A stretch of 49,402 bases of DNA. Origin: DATDAW01 sp036525185 (GTDB taxonomy: Bacteria; Verrucomicrobiota; Verrucomicrobiia; Chthoniobacterales; DASVRZ01). The stretch spans positions 1 through 49,402 of the forward strand of contig DATDAW010000044.1 in assembly GCA_036525185.1 (NCBI GenBank), in the 5' to 3' direction. Numbering within the stretch: position 1 is the first letter of the stretch; every line of letters starts with the position of its first letter. Shown here one piece after another: positions 34,204 to 42,348 of the stretch. The notes beneath the pieces were generated by a model. It searched no databases. It was not told the origin of the DNA and was given only the letters and a program-made list of their open reading frames with translations. Both the position numbers and the translations under genes were made by a program.

Positions 34204-35199
34204 ATGATTCCACTTTCAAAAACCGGCCCCGCCGCGGATCCGATTGTGCGCCGGGGCTGGCACGTCGTCGCTGCATCCGCCGACATCCCAGCCGGCGAAC
34301 TGGTGAAACGCAATCTCCTCGGCGAGGATTTGATCGTGTGGCGAAATAATGACGCCGTGCTCGCCTGGCAGGATCTGTGCATTCACCGAGGCGTCCGCCT
34401 TTCGCTGGGTAAAATCGTCGACGGCTGCAACGTTCAGTGCGCGTATCATGGCTGGACGTACGACGCGACCGGCGCATGCACGCACATTCCCGCGCATCCA
34501 GCCCTGAAACCGCCGGCCAAGGCCCGTGTCCGCACTTACACGTGCGCAGAAGCTGCAGGATTGATCTGGGTCTCGCTCAGCGACGAACCTGGCCCCCTGC
34601 CCTACCTGCCCGAATTCGACGATCCGACATTTCGCCAGGTTCGGAGCGGTCCTTATTTCGTCGCCGCCGGTGTCACACGCATGATCGAAAATTTCCTCGA
34701 CGTCGCCCATCTGCCCTTTGTCCATGAAGGTTATCTCGGCACGCCTGACCAGGCAGTCATCGACGATTACAACGTCCAGCCGCTGGGCGAAGGCCTTTTT
34801 GCTCCTAACATCGGCATCTTCCAGCCGAACCCCGACGGCTCGGGAAAAAGCGGAAAAGTTTTTTACGATTACGGCGTGCTCAATCCGTTTTGCGTCTATC
34901 TCCGGAAAAAGCAGGGCGCTAACATCATGACCCTCGTTTACGCGATCACACCCGTCCACGAGACATCAAGCATTGGTTGGTTCGTGACGATGATGAACTA
35001 CGCGCACGACGTCCCGGAGTCGGAGATCGCGGCATTCCAGGACACAATCATTTCCCAAGACAAACCCATCGTGGAATCCCAGCGCCCCGAGCGCGTCCCG
35101 CTGGATCTCTCTGCAGAACTCCATCTCCGCTCCGATCGGTTGGCAATTGCCTACCGGCAATACCTGCGAAAGCTCGGTCTCTCATTTGGAACGGAGTGA
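34204..35199 (+). CDS. Rieske-type ring-hydroxylating or O-demethylating oxygenase subunit
   Basis: A 331-residue oxygenase. The Rieske [2Fe-2S] site is Cys59/His61 (CIHRG) and Cys79/His82 (CAYHGW). The mononuclear iron region is ENFLDVAHLPFVHEG, with two His and an upstream acid as expected. Size and pattern fit the vanillate O-demethylase / toluenesulfonate monooxygenase group of single-component terminal oxygenases. These need a separate reductase, which is not adjacent. The ATG at 34204 is preferred to the TTG at 34192. It is divergent from the VOC protein and convergent with the IdnO-like gene, so co-regulation is not shown. Substrate is not determined. Confidence 0.85.
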   Translation: MIPLSKTGPAADPIVRRGWHVVAASADIPAGELVKRNLLGEDLIVWRNNDAVLAWQDLCIHRGVRLSLGKIVDGCNVQCAYHGWTYDATGACTHIPAHPALKPPAKARVRTYTCAEAAGLIWVSLSDEPGPLPYLPEFDDPTFRQVRSGPYFVAAGVTRMIENFLDVAHLPFVHEGYLGTPDQAVIDDYNVQPLGEGLFAPNIGIFQPNPDGSGKSGKVFYDYGVLNPFCVYLRKKQGANIMTLVYAITPVHETSSIGWFVTMMNYAHDVPESEIAAFQDTIISQDKPIVESQRPERVPLDLSAELHLRSDRLAIAYRQYLRKLGLSFGTE

Positions 35200-35215
35200 C
35201 ACCGGTTCGTGTTTG

Positions 35216-35980
35216 TTACAGCACGGAAATCATTCCGCCATCGACGTAGAGGATCTGTCCATTGACGAACGACGAGGCTTCGCTGCAGAAAAAAACCGTC
35301 GCGCCGGCAAGTTCGGCGGGAGTGCCCCAGCGCCGCGCGGGGGTGCGATCTTTTACCCAACTGTCGAACTCCGGGTTGTTGGCGAGCGCTTGCGTCATTT
35401 CGGTGATGAAATAGCCGGGGCCAACCCCATTGATCTGGATGTTGAACGGCGCCCAGTCGGCACACATCGCCTTTGTGAGCATTTTCAATCCACCTTTGGC
35501 AGCCGTGTAGGGCCCCGTGGTCTTTCGCCCCGCATCGGACATCAAGGAACAAATGTTGACGATCTTTCCAGCTTCACGCCGGATCATGCCTTTGACGACT
35601 TCGCGCGAGACCAGCATGGCGCTCGTGAGATTCGTGCTGATAACTTCGTTCCACGTTGCCATTTCCACTTCATCGAGCCGGACGCGGCGCTGGATGCCGG
35701 CGTTGTTTACCAGACAATCAATGGGACGGGTGGATTCGAGCTCGGCGACGGCGGCGATGATTGACGCTTCATCGGTGACGTCGAACGCCGAGCCCTCCAC
35801 CAGAAGGTCTTCCGTGCACAATTTTTCGACTGCCTGCCCGAGTTTCTCCGGGTTGCGCCCATTGAGAATCACCCGGGCACCGTTTTGGGCGAGACCGCGG
35901 GCGAGTTCGAAACCGAGGCCGCCATTGGAACCGGTTACAAGGATGCGTTTAGCGGACAGATCGAAAAGGGACGGGTTCAT
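35216..35980 (-). CDS. idnO: SDR-family gluconate 5-dehydrogenase-like oxidoreductase
   Basis: A 254-residue short-chain dehydrogenase. NAD(P) motif ILVTGSNGGLGFELARGL at residue 13, NNAG at about 91, catalytic Ser in ICSLMS and the Tyr/Lys pair in GPYTAAKGGLKML. Whole-length similarity is to IdnO (NNAGIQRR, PGYFITEMTQAL, VNGQILYVDGGM), which interconverts gluconate and 5-ketogluconate, though the same family includes other sugar-acid dehydrogenases. It starts 38 bases from a palindromic operator shared with the divergent LacI-type regulator, so it is probably that regulator's target. Confidence 0.85.
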   Translation of the reverse strand: MNPSLFDLSAKRILVTGSNGGLGFELARGLAQNGARVILNGRNPEKLGQAVEKLCTEDLLVEGSAFDVTDEASIIAAVAELESTRPIDCLVNNAGIQRRVRLDEVEMATWNEVISTNLTSAMLVSREVVKGMIRREAGKIVNICSLMSDAGRKTTGPYTAAKGGLKMLTKAMCADWAPFNIQINGVGPGYFITEMTQALANNPEFDSWVKDRTPARRWGTPAELAGATVFFCSEASSFVNGQILYVDGGMISVL

Positions 35981-36018
35981 GGAAAATGACGGGTTGCTTC
36001 TCCCAGCAGATCATGAAA

Positions 36019-36032
36019 TGATAGCGCTATCA
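36019..36032. promoter_or_regulatory. Perfect 14-bp palindrome, probable LacI-family operator
   Basis: TGATAGCGCTATCA is a perfect palindrome with a central CG, the hallmark of LacI/GalR-family operators. It lies in the 64-base gap between the divergent idnO-like gene and the LacI-type regulator gene, 38 bases from the former and 13 bases before the latter. Position supports autoregulation plus control of the dehydrogenase. Confidence 0.7.
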
Positions 36033-36044
36033 AATGATTCTTCG

Positions 36045-37100
36045 ATGATGCCCCCGGAAAAAATCCTTAAATCTTCTCCCAGACTCTCTCATAGAGTCAC
36101 CCTGAAAGATGTTGCCGATGATCTCGGCGTCGGAATGATGACTGTCTCCAGGGCCCTCAACAAACCGCATCTCGTCGCCGAACCCCTCCGCACCCGCATC
36201 CTCGACGCCGTCGCCCGAACGGGTTACGTGCAGAACCGTGCCGCAAGCGGCCTGGCTTCCGGCGGCGTGCCGCTCATTCCCGTCATTCTGCCCACCCTGC
36301 ATCACTCCGTCTACGTGCCAATGCTGGATGGCCTCTATTCCGTGTTGCCGGCAGCCGGCTTCGAAATCCTCGTTTCCTGCACGGAATACCTCGCCGGAAC
36401 CGAGGAAACGCTCGTCGCCAATCTCCTGGGCTGGAACCCGCGCGGGATCGTTCTTTCCGGCACCGATCACACCTCGGCAACCATCGCTCGGCTCAAACAA
36501 GCAAAAATTCCAGTTATCGAGGTGATGGATACGGGCGGCATTCCCGTGGACCGTAGCGTCGGATTTTCCCACGAAGCCGTCGGGATCACCGCCGCCAACT
36601 ACCTGGCCGGTCTTGGGCGCCAAAACATCGCTTACATCGGGACGCTCGCCGAAATCGACAGCCGCAGCATCCGGCGCATCCGAGGATTTCAGAGCACGCT
36701 AAAAGAGCAGGGCCTCCCGGAAGGACTGATCCAAAGCTCAAGCGAACCGTCGTCCATCGGCCTCGGACGCCGACTTCTGATCCAGCTTCTCGAGCGTCAA
36801 CCCGCAACCGATGCGATCTTTTTCGGAAACGACGACCTCGCCGCAGGCGCGCTTTTCGAATGCCAGCGACGCACGATCAAAGTGCCCGCACAGATCGCTC
36901 TTCTTGGCTTCAACGATCTCGAGATTGCCAGTGAAGTCACGCCGACGATCAGCTCCATCGCCACACCGCGCCGTGAAATAGGCCGCCTCGCCGGGGAACT
37001 TCTCATCGCGCATTTCGAAGGAAACGCGGCGTCCGTCCAGCGCAGCATTGACCTCGGATTCCGATTGATTGAGCGCGGCACAACGAAAATCCAGCTATGA
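36045..37100 (+). CDS. LacI-family transcriptional regulator (GntR/IdnR-like)
   Basis: A 351-residue repressor. The N-terminal helix-turn-helix and hinge are VTLKDVADDLGVGMMTVSRA and the AASGLASGG hinge region at about 52-60. The periplasmic-binding-protein-like effector domain runs from about 65 to 345, with GIVLSGTDHT and AIFFGNDDLAAGAL typical of the GntR/IdnR branch. The effector is probably a sugar acid. The ATG at 36045 (or the next codon, 36048) is chosen because longer frames run into the divergent dehydrogenase and across the operator. Its stop overlaps the next gene by four bases, so regulator and 2-hydroxyacid dehydrogenase are coupled. Confidence 0.9.
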   Translation: MMPPEKILKSSPRLSHRVTLKDVADDLGVGMMTVSRALNKPHLVAEPLRTRILDAVARTGYVQNRAASGLASGGVPLIPVILPTLHHSVYVPMLDGLYSVLPAAGFEILVSCTEYLAGTEETLVANLLGWNPRGIVLSGTDHTSATIARLKQAKIPVIEVMDTGGIPVDRSVGFSHEAVGITAANYLAGLGRQNIAYIGTLAEIDSRSIRRIRGFQSTLKEQGLPEGLIQSSSEPSSIGLGRRLLIQLLERQPATDAIFFGNDDLAAGALFECQRRTIKVPAQIALLGFNDLEIASEVTPTISSIATPRREIGRLAGELLIAHFEGNAASVQRSIDLGFRLIERGTTKIQL

Positions 37101-38020
37101 ACAAAACCGAAATCCTGGCGATGACGCCTTTAAAAACCATCATCAAAGCCCTTGAAGATCAATACGTTGTGCATCGGTTCTGGGAAAATCCCGATGTGGA
37201 GAAATATGGTGCGAACATCCGTGCCATTGCGACCAATGGTCCGACAGGAGTGAGCACGACGGTTTTCGAAAAACTGCCTGCGGTGGAAATCATTAGCGTC
37301 TTCGGCGTCGGCGTGGATGCAATTGACCTTGCTGAGGCCAAGCGTCGGGGGATAGCCGTGACAACGACGCCGGGGGTCCTGACCGACGACGTCGCGGACC
37401 AGGCTTTGGCGCTGCTGATAGCGTTATCGCGGCAGATTGTTGCCGGCGATCAGTTTGTGCGTACCGGCAATTCTGCCTGGTCAACGTTTCCCCTCACCCG
37501 CCGGGTCAGTGGCAAAAAAGCGGGCATCCTCGGCCTCGGCGGTATCGGTAAGGCCTTGGCCCGCAGGCTCTTGGCATTGGACATGGCAATTTCCTATACC
37601 AACCGGAAGCCGGCGAACGTGCCTTACCGATTTGAGCCAAACCTCGAAAAATTGGCAGCGGATTCAGATTTCCTAATCATCACAGCAAGCGGCGGCGGAT
37701 CATCGCGGCACCTCGTCAACGCTCGAGTTCTGGATGCACTCGGACCAAACGGCATGCTGGTCAATGTCGCGCGCGGCTCCGTCGTGGACGAAGAGGCACT
37801 CATTTCCGCGTTGGAGAATCGCCGGATCGCAGGCGCTGGGCTGGATGTGTTCGATGATGAATCGAAGATTTCGCCGAAGTTTTTTACGCTGAACAACGTC
37901 GTCCTCGCCCCCCACGCAGCAAGTGGAACAGTCGAGACTCGTGAAGCAATGGGCAACCTCGTCCTGGGCAATTTGGCCGCCCATTTCGCAGGTGAGCCGC
38001 TCGTGACACCGCTGTTTTAA
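37097..38020 (+). CDS. D-2-hydroxyacid dehydrogenase (glyoxylate/hydroxypyruvate reductase-like)
   Basis: A 307-residue NAD(P)-dependent enzyme. Rossmann motif GILGLGGIGKALARRL lies near residue 143, catalytic Arg in VNVARGSVVDE, Glu in the DVFDDES region (a variant of the usual DVFxxEP) and His in APHAASGTVETRE. Family members reduce glyoxylate, hydroxypyruvate or 2-ketogluconate. Coupling to a GntR-like LacI regulator (ATGA overlap) favours a role in ketogluconate or related sugar-acid metabolism. It is the last gene of the unit and is followed by a hairpin. Confidence 0.85.
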   Translation: MNKTEILAMTPLKTIIKALEDQYVVHRFWENPDVEKYGANIRAIATNGPTGVSTTVFEKLPAVEIISVFGVGVDAIDLAEAKRRGIAVTTTPGVLTDDVADQALALLIALSRQIVAGDQFVRTGNSAWSTFPLTRRVSGKKAGILGLGGIGKALARRLLALDMAISYTNRKPANVPYRFEPNLEKLAADSDFLIITASGGGSSRHLVNARVLDALGPNGMLVNVARGSVVDEEALISALENRRIAGAGLDVFDDESKISPKFFTLNNVVLAPHAASGTVETREAMGNLVLGNLAAHFAGEPLVTPLF

Positions 38021-38328
38021 CAAGAGTCAGCTGGCTCTTGAATGAGCGGAAAAAAATCTCCTAATACACCCCAACTCAATGGTAGCCGCTCAGCGCCACA
38101 GGAAACGTGGAGCGAGCCGTCGCAATGACGCCGCCACGGCTTCAGCTCGGCAATCTTGATCGCAGCGTCTCCTTCCTAGCAGTCCGCTTCCCTGAATCCA
38201 GACGCCTGCCGTGGACGACAACTTGGGTATGCGGTACATGCGACGGCCGCATTGCACCGTTTGTGTGACATCCCGGTCGCGCCTATTTTAGAAGCGCCAA
38301 ATGCGACGCGAACAATCGCGCCAAATTT
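38021..38328. other. Intergenic region with terminator-like hairpin
   Basis: 308 bases. CAAGAG (38021-38026) and CTCTTG (38035-38040) form a 6-bp stem directly after the dehydrogenase stop codon, without a long T run. The rest, up to the DUF72 gene, shows no gene, RNA or repeat I can recognise. Confidence 0.45.
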
Positions 38329-39180
38329 ATGAGCGAAAAGATTCATCTCGGGACCTGCGGGTGGAGCTGCGATGACTGGCGCGGCAGCTTTTATCCCGAC
38401 CAACTGCCGCAAGAGCGCCGGCTGGAGTTTTATGCGCAGCATTTCAACGCCGTAGAAGTCGATTCGAGCTTTTACGCCGTGCCGACCCACCAGACTGTGG
38501 AGCAATGGCGCGAGCGGACACCGGATGGCTTTCGCTTTTGCTGCAAACTGCCGCGTGCGATCACCCACGAACGACGATTGCGGGATTCAGGCGATCTCCT
38601 TCGGGAATTTCTCAAGCGTGTGGAAAGGCTCGGCGAAAAACTCGGCCCGGTCCTTGTGCAATTGTCGCCGACGTTCAAACCGGGGCGTGACGAAGAGGCG
38701 CTCCGTGCCTTTATTGCGCAACTACCTGAATGGCCTCGATTTGCCGTGGAGTTCCGCGACGACGCCTGGCACGCGCCACGCATCGATCAAATGCTGGCGC
38801 GCCATTCCATGAGCCACGCATGGAACGACATCACGCCGCTCGAGGAGCAAGCCGGCGCGGCGTTCGGTTTTCTGCCTGAGACAAGCGACCTGCGCTACAT
38901 CCGGTTGCTCGGGGATTTGAGCACCAAATATCGCGCGGATGGCACGACCACCCTCCGCTACGGGAGCCTGATGTGGCCGCGTGATGAAGGGCTCAAAAAT
39001 TGGGCGCTCAAAATCCACCGTAACGTCCAGGCAGGCGCAGATGTCTACGTGTTTTGCGCCAATCATTTCGAAGGCTCCGCTCCCCTCTCCGCCATCCGCC
39101 TCGCTCAGCGGCTTGGGATTTCCAGTAAAACGCCAGGAATTGCAGCCTCAATGCCGGGCGAGCAGATGGATCTGTTTTAG
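38329..39180 (+). CDS. DUF72 (YecE-like) family protein
   Basis: A 283-residue protein of the DUF72 family, a TIM-barrel fold of unknown biochemical role found across bacteria and archaea. Family marks are HLGTCGWSCDDWRGSFYP at the start, YAQHFNAVEVDSSFYAVP, FCCKLPRAITH, LVQLSPTFK, FAVEFRDDAW and the C-terminal VYVFCANHFEGSAP. Length is normal. It stands as a single gene 60 bases before the P-loop kinase gene. Family certain, function unknown. Confidence 0.88.
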   Translation: MSEKIHLGTCGWSCDDWRGSFYPDQLPQERRLEFYAQHFNAVEVDSSFYAVPTHQTVEQWRERTPDGFRFCCKLPRAITHERRLRDSGDLLREFLKRVERLGEKLGPVLVQLSPTFKPGRDEEALRAFIAQLPEWPRFAVEFRDDAWHAPRIDQMLARHSMSHAWNDITPLEEQAGAAFGFLPETSDLRYIRLLGDLSTKYRADGTTTLRYGSLMWPRDEGLKNWALKIHRNVQAGADVYVFCANHFEGSAPLSAIRLAQRLGISSKTPGIAASMPGEQMDLF

Positions 39181-39240
39181 TCCTGTCTCCCGCTCAAAAA
39201 AGATGCGCACCGTTGCCGGCTGAGCCATGATGCCGCCACC

Positions 39241-39765
39241 ATGGCAAGCGTTTGGCTGATTAATGGCATCCCCGGCGTCGGCAAGACGACCACTGCGCGC
39301 TCTCTCGCGGCACGTTTCCAGCGTGCCGCGCACATCGAAGGCGACGAAATTCAGGGCCTCATCGTTTCCGGGGCGGTTAATCCGGGCAGCCAACCCGAAG
39401 ACGAAGAAAATCGCCAGATCCATCTCAATGTGAAGAATCAATGCCTGCTCGCCCGATCTTTCACGGAAGCGGGTTTTGACACCGTGGTCGATTATGTCGT
39501 CACCAGCCGCGACCGCCTCGCTGAATACAAGGCTCACCTCGAAGGCATCGATCTCCGGCTGGTTACATTGTCACCCGGCAAACACGTCGCCCTCGAACGA
39601 GATGCAAAACGCCCGGAAAAAACCGTTGCCCATTTTTGGACTCACCTGGAAGGGGCCATGATCGACCAACTTACAGGTATCGGCCTCTGGATCGACAATT
39701 CCAACACGTCCGTCGAGGAAGTCATCAACTCCATTCTTAGGAACGAATCCACGGCAGCCGTATGA
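39241..39765 (+). CDS. P-loop kinase-like ATP-binding protein (AAA_33 type)
   Basis: A 174-residue protein with a Walker A motif NGIPGVGKTTTARSLAARF at residues 8-26, then IEGDEIQGLI as a switch-like acidic strand. FDTVVDYVVTSRDRL and LVTLSPGKHVALERDAKRP fit small-molecule kinases of the AAA_33/zeta-toxin/chloramphenicol-phosphotransferase-like group. It may phosphorylate a metabolite or antibiotic; there is no evidence for a substrate. Position between DUF72 and DUF3347 genes is uninformative. Confidence 0.75.
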   Translation: MASVWLINGIPGVGKTTTARSLAARFQRAAHIEGDEIQGLIVSGAVNPGSQPEDEENRQIHLNVKNQCLLARSFTEAGFDTVVDYVVTSRDRLAEYKAHLEGIDLRLVTLSPGKHVALERDAKRPEKTVAHFWTHLEGAMIDQLTGIGLWIDNSNTSVEEVINSILRNESTAAV

Positions 39766-39870
39766 CGCGAGCAGGTCCCCGCCATCTGTTCAACAAGAGC
39801 CAGCGAACGAGCGAACACGCTGCGTTTTCGAAAACCGTTTTGCGGCTACCGGAATGGTTTATCGTCCCGC

Positions 39871-40293
39871 ATGCAACGAATCATCGCTTTTGTCATCGCC
39901 ACCATCGTTTTTGGTTTGGCCACAAATATGTCACTGGCTGGAGAATCATCCGCCGTTCTCGACAGCTACCTCAAAGTTTCCGATGCGCTTGCAAAAGATG
40001 ACCTCGCTGAGGCCAAATCAGCAGCCGCTGGCTTGGCGGAGGTTTCCAAAACCGAGAAACAGGACGTCATCGCGACTGAGGCAGCGAAAGTAGCGGCCGC
40101 GACGTCTATCGGGGCTGCCCGGAAAGCGTTGAAAACCGTGAGCGCTGAGGCCGTGAAACTGGCCGCCGGCACGGAAGGTTTTCGCGTGATGACCTGTCCA
40201 ATGGTCAATGCCGATTGGGTGCAAAAGAGCACCACGATCGAAAACCCCTACATGGGCAAAGCGATGCTGGATTGCGGCATGGAGAAGAAATGA
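39871..40293 (+). CDS. Secreted DUF3347-type metal-binding protein
   Basis: A 140-residue exported protein with a signal peptide (MQRIIAFVIATIVFGLATNM, cleavage near SLA-GE). A helical region (about 28-95) has the DUF3347 pattern SYLKVSDALAKDDLAEAKSA. The last 40 residues carry TCPMVNADWVQ and NPYMGKAMLDCGME, the Cys/Met-rich motif also seen at the end of CusB-like copper efflux adaptors. It probably binds copper or another soft metal in the periplasm. It lies just before msrPQ, which repair oxidised methionines in the same compartment; a functional link is plausible but not shown. Confidence 0.8.
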   Translation: MQRIIAFVIATIVFGLATNMSLAGESSAVLDSYLKVSDALAKDDLAEAKSAAAGLAEVSKTEKQDVIATEAAKVAAATSIGAARKALKTVSAEAVKLAAGTEGFRVMTCPMVNADWVQKSTTIENPYMGKAMLDCGMEKK

Positions 40294-40338
40294 GACCCCG
40301 AAAAACGTTCCGGTGGGACGAAATCGCACCCACAGAAT

Positions 40339-40454
40339 CTTACTTACTCCACTCTTAATCGTAATCATACCACCTCGATAATCCTTCCACCTCACTCTTG
40401 AGGTCGAGCGCAGAGATAGAGAAGATTACGATTAAGAGCAGGAGTAAGAGTAAG
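40339..40454. repeat. Long imperfect inverted repeat (possible MITE-like element)
   Basis: The left arm CTTACTCC (40343-40350) plus CTCTTAATCGTAATC (40352-40366) pairs with the right arm GATTACGATTAAGAG (40424-40438) plus GGAGTAAG (40441-40448): 23 base pairs with one small internal loop. CTTA/TAAG extends it outward. The 57-base centre can form a smaller hairpin (CCTC/GAGG). The arms consist of TTAATCG and GTAAGA-like words unlike the surrounding coding DNA. It lies in the gap before msrP and may also act as a terminator for the DUF3347 gene. Confidence 0.65.
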
Positions 40455-40513
40455 AGCGTAGGATTCCGCACGCGGGAATAATCCCAGCTTCCTGCCTCTC
40501 TCACATCCATCAC

Positions 40514-41476
40514 ATGCATATTCGCAAGCCACGCTCCTGGGAACTTCCCGATTCTGCCGTCACTTCCGAAGCCGATTATCTTCGCCGGCGCGATTTTCTC
40601 CGTGTTTTCGGGCTCGGCCTCGCCGCCAGCGCCGTTTTTCCTCCCGCGCTTCGGGCGGCGACAGCTGGATTTCCTGATGCGCTGAACCCGGGATTCAAGC
40701 TCAACGGCGTGAAATTGACTCCGTATGATTTGGTCACGGGCTACAACAATTTTTACGAGTGGGGCCTCGGAAAAGAGGACCCAAAGGATGAGGCGAACAG
40801 GGGCTGGAAAACCGAGCCTTGGACTGTTGAAATCGGCGGTCTCTGCGCGAAGCCCGGCAAGTTTGACGTCAATGATCTCGTGAAAACCATCGGCGGCATC
40901 GAGCAACGCAATTACCGGCATCGCTGCGTCGAGGCATGGTCAATGGTCATCCCGTGGGACGGGTTTCCCCTGGCAAAACTCGTTGACCTGGCAGAACCGA
41001 AACCCGAGGCAAAATACGTCCGGTTTACGTCGTTTTACGATCCGCAGAATTGCCCGGGACAACGGACGAACGATTTTCCGTGGCCCTATACCGAAGGATT
41101 GACCATCGCCGAAGCGACCAATGAACTCGCCTTTCTCGCGACCGGCATTTACGGCAAACCGCTCCTCAATCAAAACGGAGCGCCCATCCGTCTCGTCGTC
41201 CCGTGGAAATACGGGTTCAAAGGGGCGAAATCACTCGCAAAAATTGAGTTTGTCGCGGACCAGCCGAAAACGCTTTGGAACCTTGCCGCGCCCGACGAGT
41301 ATGGATTCTACGCCAATGTCAACCCGGAGGTCGATCACCCGCGTTGGAGCCAGAAAAGTGAGCGTATCATCGGCGGCGGTTTCTTTTCCGCAAAACAACC
41401 GACACTGAAATTTAACGGATATGAGAAAGAAGTTGCCGCGCTATATGCCGGGATGGATTTGCGGAAGAACTTTTGA
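40514..41476 (+). CDS. msrP: Protein-methionine-sulfoxide reductase catalytic subunit, molybdopterin enzyme
   Basis: A 320-residue periplasmic enzyme exported by the Tat system: RRRDFLRVFG at 24-33 followed by a hydrophobic stretch to about residue 48. MsrP reduces methionine sulfoxide in periplasmic proteins using a molybdopterin cofactor. The molybdenum-ligating Cys is about residue 138 in RHRCVEAWSMVIPWDG. Other family marks are YDLVTGYNNFYEWG and PIRLVVPWKYGFKGAKS. It is followed after 3 bases by msrQ, its haem-containing electron donor. Confidence 0.95.
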   Translation: MHIRKPRSWELPDSAVTSEADYLRRRDFLRVFGLGLAASAVFPPALRAATAGFPDALNPGFKLNGVKLTPYDLVTGYNNFYEWGLGKEDPKDEANRGWKTEPWTVEIGGLCAKPGKFDVNDLVKTIGGIEQRNYRHRCVEAWSMVIPWDGFPLAKLVDLAEPKPEAKYVRFTSFYDPQNCPGQRTNDFPWPYTEGLTIAEATNELAFLATGIYGKPLLNQNGAPIRLVVPWKYGFKGAKSLAKIEFVADQPKTLWNLAAPDEYGFYANVNPEVDHPRWSQKSERIIGGGFFSAKQPTLKFNGYEKEVAALYAGMDLRKNF

Positions 41477-41479
41477 CCG

Positions 41480-42112
41480 GTGTTAATCAAGGTTATCTCC
41501 CACAAGCTTTTTGCGCTCACCGTTTTGATCGGTGTAGGCCTCTGGTTTCTCGTTCTTCCGGGATTCACCGGCGGCTTGGGAGCGAATCCGGTTGAACAGC
41601 TGCTGCATCAGACCGGTGAAATCGCCATCTGGACACTCTTCGCAGTGCTAACGCTCTCGCCGTTGCGCGCGTTGTTTCCCCAGTTGCGACTGGTCAACGC
41701 CTTGAACCGGCACCGCCGGGCCATCGGAGTGACGGCCTGTATCTACGGCGTCCTGCATCTTGCCTGCCACGTCCTCTACGAAGGCGACTGGGCCAGCATC
41801 CAGCGCAGTCTAACCAAGCCATTCATCTGGTTTGGACTATCAGGGTTGACGATCCTGATCACCCTCGCATTGACGAGCAACAACTGGTCGGTCCGCAAGC
41901 TTGGCGGAAAGAACTGGAAGCGTCTCCATCGCCTCGCCTACGTCGCCGTCGCTCTGCTGATCTACCATCAGGCCATCGCCGGCAAAGGCCACTGGCACAT
42001 CGCGCGGTGGCTTCTTTTTACACTTCTTGCGCTGGAAACAGCGCGCGTGATCGCCACGTTGCTCCGGAACAGAAACAAGCAACCGGCCCCACGCCACTCA
42101 CAGAGCGCCTGA
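41480..42112 (+). CDS. msrQ: Haem-binding membrane subunit of the MsrPQ system
   Basis: A 210-residue membrane protein with about six hydrophobic segments, homologous to YedZ/MsrQ. It takes electrons from the quinone pool or cytoplasmic flavin and passes them to MsrP. Histidines for b haems are visible in YGVLHLACHVLYEGDW (about 92-105) and KRLHRLAYVAVALLIYHQ (about 145-163). It has a GTG start at 41480, three bases after the msrP stop, so the pair forms an operon. Downstream 236 bases hold nothing I recognise. Confidence 0.92.
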   Translation: MLIKVISHKLFALTVLIGVGLWFLVLPGFTGGLGANPVEQLLHQTGEIAIWTLFAVLTLSPLRALFPQLRLVNALNRHRRAIGVTACIYGVLHLACHVLYEGDWASIQRSLTKPFIWFGLSGLTILITLALTSNNWSVRKLGGKNWKRLHRLAYVAVALLIYHQAIAGKGHWHIARWLLFTLLALETARVIATLLRNRNKQPAPRHSQSA

Positions 42113-42348
42113 TAAGGCCTTTGCCGTAAATAGCACATAGTTCAAAGCCGGTCGTCCTTCGCTTTGTCGCGCCTTGCCTACCCGTGACGCGGTTGCGTGC
42201 CACACGGTTGTCAGATCACAGTCCATTTGCCTTGAGTGTCTGCGGCGCCCGTGCATAGACACCGATTATTCCAAGTGACTCTATCTCCCTGACTCCGGCG
42301 GGCCGAGCACGGCTCTTGCACGGACGCAACTCGGCACGTCACAGATGG

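Noticed and set aside
35517..36044. Upstream extension of the LacI-type regulator
   Set aside because: It is antisense to the idnO-like gene and crosses the operator; the helix-turn-helix starts shortly after 36045.
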